Of a stretch of 64,000 bases of DNA, positions 35,809-45,895 are shown piece by piece. The position numbers were made by a program, and so were the translations under genes. The notes below the pieces were generated by a model. That model worked only from the letters and a program-made list of their open reading frames with translations, did no database searches and was not told the DNA's origin. The first letter of the stretch is position 1. Each line of letters begins with the position of its first letter. Origin of the DNA: Seminavis robusta (lineage: Eukaryota; Bacillariophyta; Bacillariophyceae; Naviculales; Naviculaceae); the NCBI GenBank assembly GCA_903772945.1, contig CAICTM010000326.1, positions 1 through 64,000 on the forward strand. The letters are read 5' to 3'.

Positions 35809-37580
35809 GATGATGTATGCGTCTTTTAAGCTGGAGGGAAGGGAGGTTGGCGCTGGAAGGAAGGAGACTTGATGCGGGGGTATATGGCAGGATAATGACA
35901 AAACAGTGCAAAAGGCGGTGGGGTATCCGCAAATCCAAGGCACTCGAGGTATCTGGGGAGGTTCTTTATTACGAGATAATGGGTCAGAAATGGTTAGTTG
36001 CTCTAGTAACTGTTAGTCAGCGGGGTGCGGTTGCAGTCGAAAATGCTTGGTTTTGTAACAATGGATGCCTCACTTTCGCTTGTCCGGCAACCAGAATGCT
36101 CAGGGGTACCGTAGTGCTTGCGTTACTGGTAATAAGTTTGAGCTGTGCAGCATGTCCACTTCGGGGTTGTTGTTGGTGCGCTGGTTGGTTGGTGGTGGTT
36201 TGGGAAGCCGATGGGATGGGGAAGATACTCGTACGTGTATCATGGACGCTTGCAACTGGCAACAAACGTGTCGCTCTATCTTTAAATCTGCGTCTTCAAG
36301 AATCCCAGCAGAGCTGTGGGTCATTTCGATTGAAAACTTATTGCCGGTACAGCTGATCTTTGCAGTCATACAGAGGAGAAAGGGTAAACATGCACTGAGT
36401 AATAATGGACTGTAAATGTTACTACTAGTAGTACCACTGCGAGAAATCATATCACTTGTCTTCTGGTTCAAAGCATTCAGAGCCCCAAGAACCATTTAGA
36501 GTTTAGAGCAGAGCAAAACCTCCATGCCGATGCCATGCCAAGGGTTTCCATTGGGGACACTTCTCTACCGGTACGGTATAACCTCTCATGGGCTGGTGGT
36601 GACATCTAACTGGTAATGCTACTTGGCATTACCACGTTACAGCTGTTGGGAGTGGTTATGTTGCCCTGATTTTACAAACAGTTGCTCATGAGACTACTTA
36701 CTGGCTTGCCTCAAAATTCAGGAGATCTATGTCTTCTGCCAGAGAGGTCCAACTGTCAAACTGAAAGCTGAGTAGGGAACGTCATTACCCAATCTCCCTT
36801 GCAGAAAACTCACTTGGTCATAAGGATTACGAGTAGTAGAAGAAGTTACACTTTACGTTTCCAAACGTAGCCTTTTCAACTTTTCTACTGTACTCATTAC
36901 AGTACTTTAAATGAGGGGTTTACGGTGATTGGAAGACATCGGAGTGGGCAGTAGAACTCCCCAACTATTTCTGGAAGCCATAATTCTCACAGATGACCGT
37001 AGAAGCTGAAACTCTTCTCATCCATCATAAACCAGCATCAAGTCAGGAGTCGAGTCATCTCGATTTAACGAGTTTCCTGAAGCTGATTGTTGATACCCCC
37101 CACCTGATTCCCTTATGAACTTGCTCAACCGGCAAACTGGGAACGAACAGATCGATAGAACAGAACCTCAAGGTCCAATTGCCCAGCTAATTGCCAACAC
37201 CAGAACTCGCAATAGGAAAGGGAAACAATGGAGGGCTTTCCCAACCTGGGTTGTATTGCGGGTGGGTCCTGGATTCGAATGGTTCCTGGCTTTGGTTTGT
37301 GTGCTTGTTGTGCTTGGGAGAACTGGCACCTGTAGCCTGCAGGTGAAGAAAGCCCACCAGCTCATTGGTGTTGCTTTGCTAGCTAGATCTGAGAATTGGG
37401 ACAAACATGTAGCTACCTACAGCAAGACTTTCATAGTTTACAAAATACATCACAGGATTTTTTGAGTAATTCACAGTTATTCCTTGACTTACAACTCAAT
37501 AGCACAAACACAAGAGCCAAACAAATGTATGTCTTAACAGTTGCACACTAGAGCAAAACACCAACCGCAGTGAATCATCC
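35809..37580. other. Long spacer, nothing clear seen
   Basis: Contains the upstream region of the cyclase-phosphodiesterase gene and the 3' flank of the substrate-binding protein gene. TACCGGTACGGTA lies near 36568 and ctagctagatc near 37379. Frames of up to about 180 codons (35817-36356) show no protein signature and are judged random. Confidence 0.45.
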
Positions 37581-39156
37581 TCACACCAGGATCTCTGCCA
37601 CAAAAAACAAGGAGCTTGCCAACATGGCAAGGAAGATTTGGCTTTGAAAGGCCACTGCAGAAGACTGAGGAGCGGGTGATGGCGAATCTGGAGTTGATGA
37701 TGAATCAGAAGTTGATGCTGACTGACTTGATTCTAGGGCAGGAACTGACTTTCCTTCAGCCCAGTCCTTTAACTGAGGATCATCATTGACCATCTTCATG
37801 TACTTGTCATCAATGTAAGTTGCTGGGGGCTCCAAGGAAGTAACCACTCCATTTTCCAGCATGAAGTTTCCAACTTCACTGGTCCAAATGTCATATTGGG
37901 AATTGGGTGGGTCTCCTTGGCGCAACATCAACTCCAGCTGTCTTGCCAGTCCAAACAATCCCACAAGGCGAAGATCCAATTCCAAAGCAGAACGAGGAAG
38001 GATAACATCAGCTTCAGCAAAGAAATCAGCCATGGCATTGACAACCTCTTCCTTGTTGGAATCATCATTGATGAATTCAACAGCTCGTAGCCACCCAGAT
38101 AGAACCTTGGCAACAGTCATTGGCTTTTCTTCTGCAAACTCTTGCCTGACCATGTGTCCACCAGTAACAGTGGCATAGACAGATGCTCCCGAGCAAATTG
38201 TTTCTGACCCATTGACACTATCTAAAAGTTTGTAAGTATTGGGAGCCCAAAGACCACCCAATGTAGCCTGGTAAATAAAAACATGAAGGCAGTTGTGTTA
38301 GGCAATCTGCATATCCAAACAAAATCGAACCATTTTCTCCAATGATTTGCCTACCTTTGCGGTTCCATCTGGTCCAGGTGTCATATTTCCAATTACCTCA
38401 GCTTGTTGTGCATAAATGAATTCTACATCTTGAATGTCATATCCTTGACTCTTCAAACAGGCCTGGACGACAAAATCTCCTGTTGAGTTCGGGGAAAGGA
38501 CAATGGGAATGCCCTCGATGGAATCAGGAGGCCATGTGGCTACACCTTCTGCATTACCCATCAACTGGTTGGTGGCACTTTGGTCCATGGCAATACCAAC
38601 ACCCAAGATTCCTTGAGACCCTCTGGTTTGAGTCAGTGTTTGCGAAGAAAGAAGATGCCAACATTTTCAGAATGGCAGAATATCACAGATTGATACTCTT
38701 GTGGTGGCATCACGTACCCAATAATATTTGGAACGACACCAGCAACTCCCATGTCCCACGATTTGTCCTCCACGGCTGCTTTCACTTGGGGAGCTCCAGA
38801 TGGGTACTAGCATCAGGCAAGAAAAGATACCAAACTCCTGAGTGCTCGAATCTGCAACAGATTACAACAATGTCTCAATCCAAAAAGAACTCACCCACAC
38901 CAACTCCACATCCAGGCCCAAAGCAGAGTAATACCCCTTATCAAGGGCAACTGAACAAAATCAAAATCAACCAAAGAGTCAGAGTCTTGCTTCGCCCTTG
39001 ACATAAAAGAAGTACACCACCAACCAGCCATTACTCACGTTTGTGGGTAAGAGAACTCAGCTCGGTCTGATGGCTGATGATAACTTTTTCCCCTTGACAA
39101 GGCACCCATGGAGCCAGCGACACCGCCAACAAGGACTGTAAGATTCCAAAGCGCAT
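37581..39156 (-). CDS. NMT1/TauA-like periplasmic-type substrate-binding protein, paralog 1
   Basis: Five minus-strand exons: 39039-39156, 38895-38950, 38718-38806, 38355-38622 and 37581-38267; 405 residues. It starts MRFGILQSLLAVSLAPW (signal peptide). The body has the two-lobed substrate-binding pattern of NitT/TauT-type proteins: ALDKGYYSALGLDVELVWYPSG, then a GVAGVVPNIIG hinge, ILGVGIAMDQ, GIPIVLSPNSTGDFVVQACL, and AEEKPMTVAKVLSGWLRAVEFIN. The C-terminus is a Ser/Pro-rich spacer followed by a hydrophobic tail (AMLASSLFFVAEILV) with no charged residues after it, as in GPI-anchored proteins. In bacteria such proteins feed ABC importers for sulfonates, nitrate, or pyrimidine precursors. The substrate here is unknown. 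It is paralogous to 48788-50354 with the same four intron positions and phases. A bacterial origin before intron gain is likely. Confidence 0.85.
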
Positions 39157-39521
39157 GGTTGGTTCTTGGATTTCTAAAGATATGAAGGTTTCAGCAGCAG
39201 CCCAAGGATTTGCTTGCTGTGTTGGAAGGAAAAGGAAAATGAGAAATGAGCGCCATGGATTGTTGGAGGAGGCAAAAGACGGCTGCCAGTGTCATCATTT
39301 TGTTGAAGTTCAACTCAAAGGGTTCTCATCCATGAATGTCCTTTTGTCCGCTCCGCTGGCTAAGATCTCCTGGTACCGGTACTGTGCCGGTAGCGACGTC
39401 ATCTCCAAATGTTCCGCGTTTGTTTCCCTTCCTCCAACAACATGAAGACTGAATAAGGCAAGTCCTCTACCTGCATGGCAATTGAGCTCTGGGGTCTGGG
39501 TCTATTAGACGGACGGTTAGT
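39157..39521. other. Divergent spacer
   Basis: Shared upstream region between the minus-strand substrate-binding protein gene and the plus-strand GT8 gene. tggtaccggtactgtgccggtag lies at about 39370. No promoter element can be named. Confidence 0.45.
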
Positions 39522-41535
39522 ATGATAACCTGGACATCTTTCCGGACAGGTCTTGCCGTGTTGGTCCTTGTGTTTTTCCTCTCCAACCTGAATGGGAGCC
39601 GAAAAACATCCAAGGCTGTATTGGATCTCAACTCGGACGAAGCGGTAACACTGCCGGATCACGAGGCAGCAGCCGTGGCCTCTCTGACCGATGCACAGCT
39701 CGACTCGGTGTACTTTGGAAGAAAACAAAAATCGCTTGCGAATGGAGCGGCATCATCCAAACGAGAAGGACAAAGGAAGGTCCGAGGACAGCCCTTTCAT
39801 GAAACTCAAGAGCAGCAACGAATAGCAACCGACCAGCAGGTCACGGGGGCACAAGTCGAAGAATCAAGAAACAGTGTCCAAGAGGGAGAGGAGACAGCCC
39901 CTCACAACAAAAAACAAGACACTGACTTTGAGAGCAACAACTCGGTGGCCCAAAATGGGATGAAAAATGAAGGTAGTGCCTTCGCCATTACAGATGAAAA
40001 AGGAACAATTGACATGTCGACTACCAATGAAAACAAGCACGGCGACGTTGGAAACTCTGTTGCTCATATAGAGACACAAGACAATCCACAAGACCTTGGT
40101 GCTGATGCGCAAGAGATGGTGGCAGAAGATTCTACGGATGCTGCTGAAGCTACCGAGGAAGGTACCGAAGAAATGGATGCAGAGGTAGAAGACGCCAAAG
40201 AAGAGGAAACACCTTCCTCCAAGAAAGCAACAGAAATCATTCCAAAGGGCCCAGCCTGGAGTTCCTCCTGGGTGAGCCCACAAACTGGTAGTCCCTATAC
40301 GTACGCCATGTTCAGCTGGATGTGTGATCCTGGGGATGTATCCATATCCAATCCAGTGCCAGGATACAAGACGTATTTGGCCAACATCCTTGTGGCATCC
40401 AAATTATTGAGAGATTTTGGCTCCAAAGCAGATTTCAATGTTGTCATTAAAATGAACTACAAATCCAACCATACTCAATTGCTGGAAGAAGATGAGAAAA
40501 TGATGCAAGCACTGGGGATTCGGCTCATTTACTTGCCAAAAACCAAGGACGGGAAAAATTTCTATGTGGATCAACTCAACAAAATGTACATCTTCAACAT
40601 GACTCAGTACAGACGTGTCTTGTACCTTGACGGAGATGTCATGCCCACAAACAACTTGGACTATTTGTTTGAACTGTCCGATGGACCCAACCCAATGATC
40701 AAGGAGAATGCAGTCCTTGCCGGGTACACTGAACCTGCCAATGGTGGATTCTTCATGATGAGGCCCAATGCTACGGCATATCAAGACATTCTGAGCATGA
40801 TTGCAGGGAGAACACTTCAATCCCTCAAGAGACTCAAGTGGTTTGACCAAGAGAAGGGGTGGGGTCATACCATTGTCCCTCCCGATAAATTTGAAACCAA
40901 TTATCCAAAAAAGGAAGGAACCAAATGGAAATTTGTAAGTCAAGATCGGTTTGTCGCGCATGGAAGGCCTAATTTTGTGCTCAACTCTCTAGCATGCCTC
41001 TCGTCGTTGGTGAAATTTTGAAATGCAGCATGGGGCCATGACAGACCAGGGGCTACTTTACAGTTATCCAAAATACAATCTGCAGAGTATGACCCAAATA
41101 TTATCTCGTAAGATTATCAACTTCGGACCAGGCCCAAATGGAACCACCGTCATTGAAAAGGTCATGAATGTTACCTCTGTCAAGTCCAGCCCCTTTTCCA
41201 AATTATCAAAACCACAATTTGCTTTCTCACCAAGTAGCTGCATGATGTTTACGTACAAGTATGCTCCTGGTTGGCCTGGTTGTGTTCCTCCCTATGCGGA
41301 TCATTCACACTTTAGTGGAAAGAAGAAGCCATGGAAATACCGAAAACCAAAGGACTTGTGGGAAGATGCAAAACCCCGTAATGACTTTTATCTTTGGTGG
41401 AGGACACTTGACAAATTGCAGCAAGACGGCATCAATATCACCTTCACGGAGAGCCGAAAGGGTAGCAAACACGCAAAGAAGAAGAAGGATAACAAAAATG
41501 ACAAGAAGAAAAGCGCAAAGAAAGGAAAGCGGTGA
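39522..41535 (+). CDS. GT8-type glycosyltransferase, type II membrane protein
   Basis: Two exons, 39522-40934 and 41029-41535 (94-bp intron GTAAGT...ATGCAG), 639 residues. A signal anchor spans residues 9-23 (TGLAVLVLVFFLSNL). A long acidic, Gln/Glu-rich stem of about 220 residues follows. The catalytic domain contains YLDGDVMPTNNLDYLFEL, with the metal-binding DxD at D370-D372, and the acceptor-side PANGGFFMMRPN motif typical of glycogenin/galactinol-synthase-like GT8 enzymes. A Lys-rich tail ends the protein. It is expected in the Golgi, with the catalytic part in the lumen. The donor and acceptor sugars cannot be told from the sequence. A role in glycosylating secreted or wall proteins is inference. 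Confidence 0.88.
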
Positions 41536-42175
41536 TGGATGAGCAGCATGCCCGAAAAGTCTCCCTTGGCTGCACTCTTCCCTTGGCCACTGCTGTCAAG
41601 TGCGCAGCAGACCTGAATACCGGCACGGGTCACCATTCACCGTTGGGAACCGACAAGTCCACAAGAATCGACTCGTTATGGGAAAGGAGCGAAGCTCCGT
41701 GCCATTCAAATTTGGACTCAGACGATGAAGCTAGTACATCCATCTTGTCTACTAGTAGCTTGTACCGAAACAAATCGGTGTCCGCTTAGCAAACTTACTT
41801 AAACGCTGGACGACAGTACAAATAACATCATTGCCAGTATAATTCCTGTAGCTAGCTAGTGGCTCGATGTGCTGCCAAGCTTTAGCAAACTGGTTTGAGC
41901 AAAGCGAATTTTCTCTTTGACTTATGGACAGGTGGATAAGACTTGTTGGTGTGCCTCTACTGTGCCTGGCTACCGGTACCCTGTTGCTTTCAACATCTAC
42001 ACCGGGACTGACATCAACTCTCTTGGCGTCCATGCTTTCTTCTTTGCCGTAAAACTGCCAGTCACATTTCCAAGATTGCTTGAACACCACGAAGCACGAA
42101 GCACGAAGCATAACTTGATTGCCCAAACTTCGTCGCTTGGCCATGCCATAACAATAGAACTTACACCCACAAACG
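41536..42175. other. Spacer, nothing coding seen
   Basis: Only short frames. Contains ctagctagtgg and ctaccggtacc motifs (41850-41980) and a small direct repeat acgaagc (42087-42108). Confidence 0.45.
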
Positions 42176-43048
42176 ATGAACTTTTTGATCAGAATATACG
42201 TCTTGCTTTCTGCATCGGCCGCGATGGCGATGACCAAGACAAAATCCTTCAGCAATCCTCTGTTGGACCGACAAGCCACTGACGTCGTTTGTTACCAAGG
42301 CACTGCCGCAGAAGTTACAAGGGCTTGCAACGGGAACTGTTGCACAGGAGAAAATGCGTGCTCATGGGTTGGGAAACGAGAAATCTGCGAGGGGAGCTGC
42401 AATGGACAAGAAGCTTGCTTACTCTTTGACGGTGATTCTATCGGGAAGAACAGCTGCAATGGTGTTCGAGCCTGCCATAACTTTGCGGGGACACAAATCG
42501 GCGACAACAGCTGCACTGACGAGGACGCATGCTCTGGATTCGCGGGACATGAGATCGGCAATGACAGTTGCAATAATTACCAAGCATGTCACAGCTCTAT
42601 CGCAACGAACGTGAAGAAGCTTGAAGGATGCAACAACTTGGGGGAATGCGAGAATAGGTTTTTTGAAGGCTTTGTCGAAGGTACAGGCCAAGAAGTCACC
42701 GAGGCGTGTGCAGGGAACTGCTGTGTAGGGAAAGATGCGTGCTCTTGGTCTGGCAGCAAAAGAATCTGGTTTGGTAGCTGTATTGGACTCCTCTCCTGCC
42801 ATGACTTTCGCGGCGATGAAATCGGTGCAGAGAGCTGTGTTGGACGCGGTTCCTGTAGAAACTTGGATGCTCATGTCATAGGTGATAAAAGTTGCGATGG
42901 CTATGCAGCTTGCATGAACATGAAAGCCAACTCGGTGGCTAACAACACTTGTGTCGGCAACCAGTCCTGCCATAGAGCAGATGCGCGATCCGTGAACCTC
43001 CTGAGTGGCTTCGTTGGGGCGTACGCATGGAAACATCCAGAACTTTAA
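42176..43048 (+). CDS. Secreted Cys-rich repeat protein
   Basis: Single exon, 290 residues, ATG at 42176 with N-terminal MNFLIRIYVLLSASAAMA as signal peptide. The mature part is built of repeats of about 17-20 residues with the pattern IGxxSCxGxxACxxxxG. About eleven units are seen, in two sets separated near residue 150 by a KKLEGCNNLGECE segment. Each set opens with a related EVTxACxGNCCxGxxACSW block, so the protein looks like an internal duplication of a larger module. Cys pairs are regularly spaced, suggesting a disulphide-stapled solenoid. I recognise the repeat style from diatom secreted proteins but not a function. Confidence 0.82.
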   Translation: MNFLIRIYVLLSASAAMAMTKTKSFSNPLLDRQATDVVCYQGTAAEVTRACNGNCCTGENACSWVGKREICEGSCNGQEACLLFDGDSIGKNSCNGVRACHNFAGTQIGDNSCTDEDACSGFAGHEIGNDSCNNYQACHSSIATNVKKLEGCNNLGECENRFFEGFVEGTGQEVTEACAGNCCVGKDACSWSGSKRIWFGSCIGLLSCHDFRGDEIGAESCVGRGSCRNLDAHVIGDKSCDGYAACMNMKANSVANNTCVGNQSCHRADARSVNLLSGFVGAYAWKHPEL

Positions 43049-43728
43049 CAATGGAACTAGCGGCAGCAAAGGTTCACTTCTATACTGTGATAGCTTGTCT
43101 TTTCATTGTTTATATCCTGAACCTTTATAACCTGCTGCAGGCACATGGCCAACTGGTAGAATGACGCAGCACAGTCTTGAAAAATCCCTCAAGTTGCTGT
43201 TCTTGAGTCCCTTCTATTGGTGGCAACAAGTGCGTCAAATGTCAAGGTACTAGTACCTCTATGAAGACAAGCCATGGAGTGCTACAGTCGTACTCAAATC
43301 TCACACTCGACTGTTCTTTCAAATCTGCCATCCCCATTCTACCTAGAAGTGTTTTGAGAATGGCAGGCATGGTTGGGACAAGCTTGAAAGACGGGAAGGA
43401 TTCATTCATGGCCAGGTTGGGTTTGAGGGAAGAAAACTCACTGAAAGCAGCTACGGTAGTGACGAGTCGTGTGTCCGGCGGTAGAGCCGCTTGATTCGAT
43501 TCAATTCGGCTCGACTGAGTCACTCGAATCGAGTCGAATAATTGATTACATTCCGTGGGGTCACATTGACATTGATTGGTTGGTCGGGAGATGCTGAAAG
43601 ATACTAGTACGGCCGTAGCTACCGAGAGCTGCGGCGATGCAAGCCATCATGCTGATCCATCTCAAGAATCCAGAACCCAACCAGCCAAGTCAAGTCTTTG
43701 GAACTGACTCCGCAGGAGACTAAAAACC
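43049..43728. other. Spacer
   Basis: A run of gattcgattcaattcggctc-like and gactcgaatcgagtcgaa-like inverted text at 43490-43540 could form a hairpin. Otherwise nothing is seen. Confidence 0.45.
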
Positions 43729-45309
43729 ATGTTGGAAATATCTGGGCTGGTCAACAGTGTGGGCACCAATGGCTCCCCAGTGCTACAACAGGCACTCACC
43801 ATTGGCAGAGGTGGTGCTGTGGTGGTAACTGCATCGGCTCTTGCTTCGGTTGTTTCCACCGCCATCAAGGATCTGCCTCGTGGTGGCGACATCAACAAGA
43901 AGGCCATTGCAGTCAAAAAGGGCGCTCCTCCAAAGACAACATCAGAACCATGGATTGGACCTCGTGCCAAGGCCGTATTTTTCATGGCAGTGGCCATGTC
44001 CCTACATTATCTGGGTTACTCCCTGGCTCGACCCATTACCATTTCACTCTTCACCTCAGAAACATCTGGATATGGAAAATTTGCCGCTGCGTTTCCCTTT
44101 GCCATGGCCTTTGTCAGCCCCATGTCACTTGGATTGCTACTGGGATATGGCAAAGTTCTGGACAAACATGGTCCACGAGGGGCTCTCATCAGATCCACCA
44201 TCTTTTGTGCCACTGTCGTTAGCTGCTCGGCCATGGCCATGAACTTGTTTGAAGCCTATGGGACGCTTATTATGAAAGTTCCTGCTGCCAAATTTGTGTC
44301 TGGACCACTCTTCGTCTTTCGAGAATCCTATGTCCAACTGCTTACCAGCCAGTATTGGTCTTTCATGGCATCAGCGTTGACACCATCCCTAAGTGCCAAA
44401 TGGTTTGGACCTATTGCGGGGTTGTCCAGTATCACCTCAGCAGTTGCTGGATTTTTCGTCTCTGATATCATTGATTTGATCGGAATATCATACTCTCTGC
44501 TGGGAACTGGAGTGACACTTCTCATCAGCATCTTTGCCGCCAACATGGCCTATGCAATATCCGAAGAACATGGATTCAGTCCAGTTGCCAAGAAACACAG
44601 CAGAAATGACAAGCAACAAAAACCGATGGGCATGTTTGAAACGGCTGTCAAGCTTTTTGCACGGGTGCCTGTCTTGCTCAAGCTATTCATTGAAATCTTG
44701 GCATCCCAAGGGTTGATTACGATCCTTAATGTTGCCTTTGTGGCTCGATTGGCCCATTCCATCCCGGCAGACGCTGAACGGGCTGGATGGGTGGGAAAAT
44801 TCTTTTCCACAATCAATATCATTTCCATGGTACTGCAATTTGGCATTTTACCACCCTTGCTCACCATTATCGAACCCAAGATTATGTGGCGTATTGTCCC
44901 CTTTATTGCTATGATGTTCACAACCTTCCAAGCCAGTCAACCAGACCCAACACTTTACGTTGTCAGTACCACTCTGCTAGTCATGAAGGTACTGGAATAC
45001 TCCGCTCGAAGAATGCTGGATGAAATGGTCTACGTACCCTTGGATTTTGAAAGCCGATTTGTGGGCAAGGAAGTCATTGGTGTCTTTGGATATCGACTTG
45101 GAAAGTCACTCATGTCTTTAGGACTTTCGGGAATCACAGCGCTATTTGGCGATATGGGAATTCAGGAGTATTCCATCTTGGGTGCTGGTATTAACTTGCT
45201 GTGGTTCTGGGCATCATGGTCCTTGAGTAACGAAGTGCCAACTCGAAAGGAAGCAGAAGAAATCTATCAACAACAACGGAATAAGAAGAAAGATGGTGGC
45301 AAGAGATGA
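43729..45309 (+). CDS. ADP/ATP-translocase-like (TLC/NTT-type) membrane transporter
   Basis: Single exon, 526 residues, about ten to twelve hydrophobic segments. Landmarks match the nucleotide transporter (NTT/TLC) family: a LARPITISLF motif early in the membrane domain, then RESYVQLLTSQYWSFMAS and AKWFGPIAGLSSITSAVAGF, and late MVYVPLDFESRFVGKEVIGVFGYRLGKS, equivalent to the EMAYIPLD...GK...RxGKS region of plastid and bacterial ATP/ADP antiporters. An N-terminal 80-residue hydrophilic/Ala-rich extension may be a targeting sequence. Diatoms have several NTTs in plastid and ER membranes. The conserved charged residues of true ATP/ADP exchange are poorly preserved here, so the substrate may differ. 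An MFS transporter is the main alternative. Confidence 0.8.
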   Translation: MLEISGLVNSVGTNGSPVLQQALTIGRGGAVVVTASALASVVSTAIKDLPRGGDINKKAIAVKKGAPPKTTSEPWIGPRAKAVFFMAVAMSLHYLGYSLARPITISLFTSETSGYGKFAAAFPFAMAFVSPMSLGLLLGYGKVLDKHGPRGALIRSTIFCATVVSCSAMAMNLFEAYGTLIMKVPAAKFVSGPLFVFRESYVQLLTSQYWSFMASALTPSLSAKWFGPIAGLSSITSAVAGFFVSDIIDLIGISYSLLGTGVTLLISIFAANMAYAISEEHGFSPVAKKHSRNDKQQKPMGMFETAVKLFARVPVLLKLFIEILASQGLITILNVAFVARLAHSIPADAERAGWVGKFFSTINIISMVLQFGILPPLLTIIEPKIMWRIVPFIAMMFTTFQASQPDPTLYVVSTTLLVMKVLEYSARRMLDEMVYVPLDFESRFVGKEVIGVFGYRLGKSLMSLGLSGITALFGDMGIQEYSILGAGINLLWFWASWSLSNEVPTRKEAEEIYQQQRNKKKDGGKR

Positions 45310-45895
45310 TCTGTTTGTGGATGTGATGGCTAGCCTGCAGTCCATGCTTTCGTCACAGAATCCGTGTCACAGTTGCTATGTGTAGTCAATCGATGAAGAC
45401 AGTACCTTCCATACCGGTCTGTCACAAAAGTTGTAGGTTTGAGTAGTCCCGAGGCGTTGGACACCCCCACGAAACATTGCAATCTACGGGAAATCCTGGC
45501 GATGAGCTGCTGGCCTGCTACAGATACCTTTACGGTATAGGTACCGATACCGGTACGGGGTTGTGCATGCGATACAAAGTTTTGTGGACGATTGCCAATA
45601 TCAGCAATCTGCAAAACAGAACTATGCATAGAAGCCAGTCACCATCTCACCGGCAACTAGTAATGTAGACGTTTAGTGAATTTCGTTTCCTTTCTTTTAG
45701 GTACTTTATTGTTAGCAACAATTTCAGTGCCTTGACTTATCCGTTGGCTAGCTTTTAAAAGCCTAAACGGAGACCGTTCATCAGCACATCTACACGCATC
45801 AGCCACTCACAAAAAACCGCAAAGGCGTGGCTAGTGAAATCATTATCCATTTTCTGCGATGTGCCTCGATCGCAAACCTAGCATGTATCAAAGCT
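45310..45895. other. Spacer between converging genes
   Basis: tataggtaccgataccggtacgg at 45535-45557. No coding signal. Contains the 3' flanks of the transporter and TM9SF genes. Confidence 0.5.

Noticed and set aside
35817-36356. 179-codon plus-strand frame upstream of the cyclase gene
   Set aside because: Composition is unlike protein, with no motif; it overlaps the 5' region of the minus-strand gene.
41532-41789. 85-codon frame after the GT8 gene
   Set aside because: It overlaps the GT8 3' end, lacks any recognisable feature and is probably 3' untranslated sequence.
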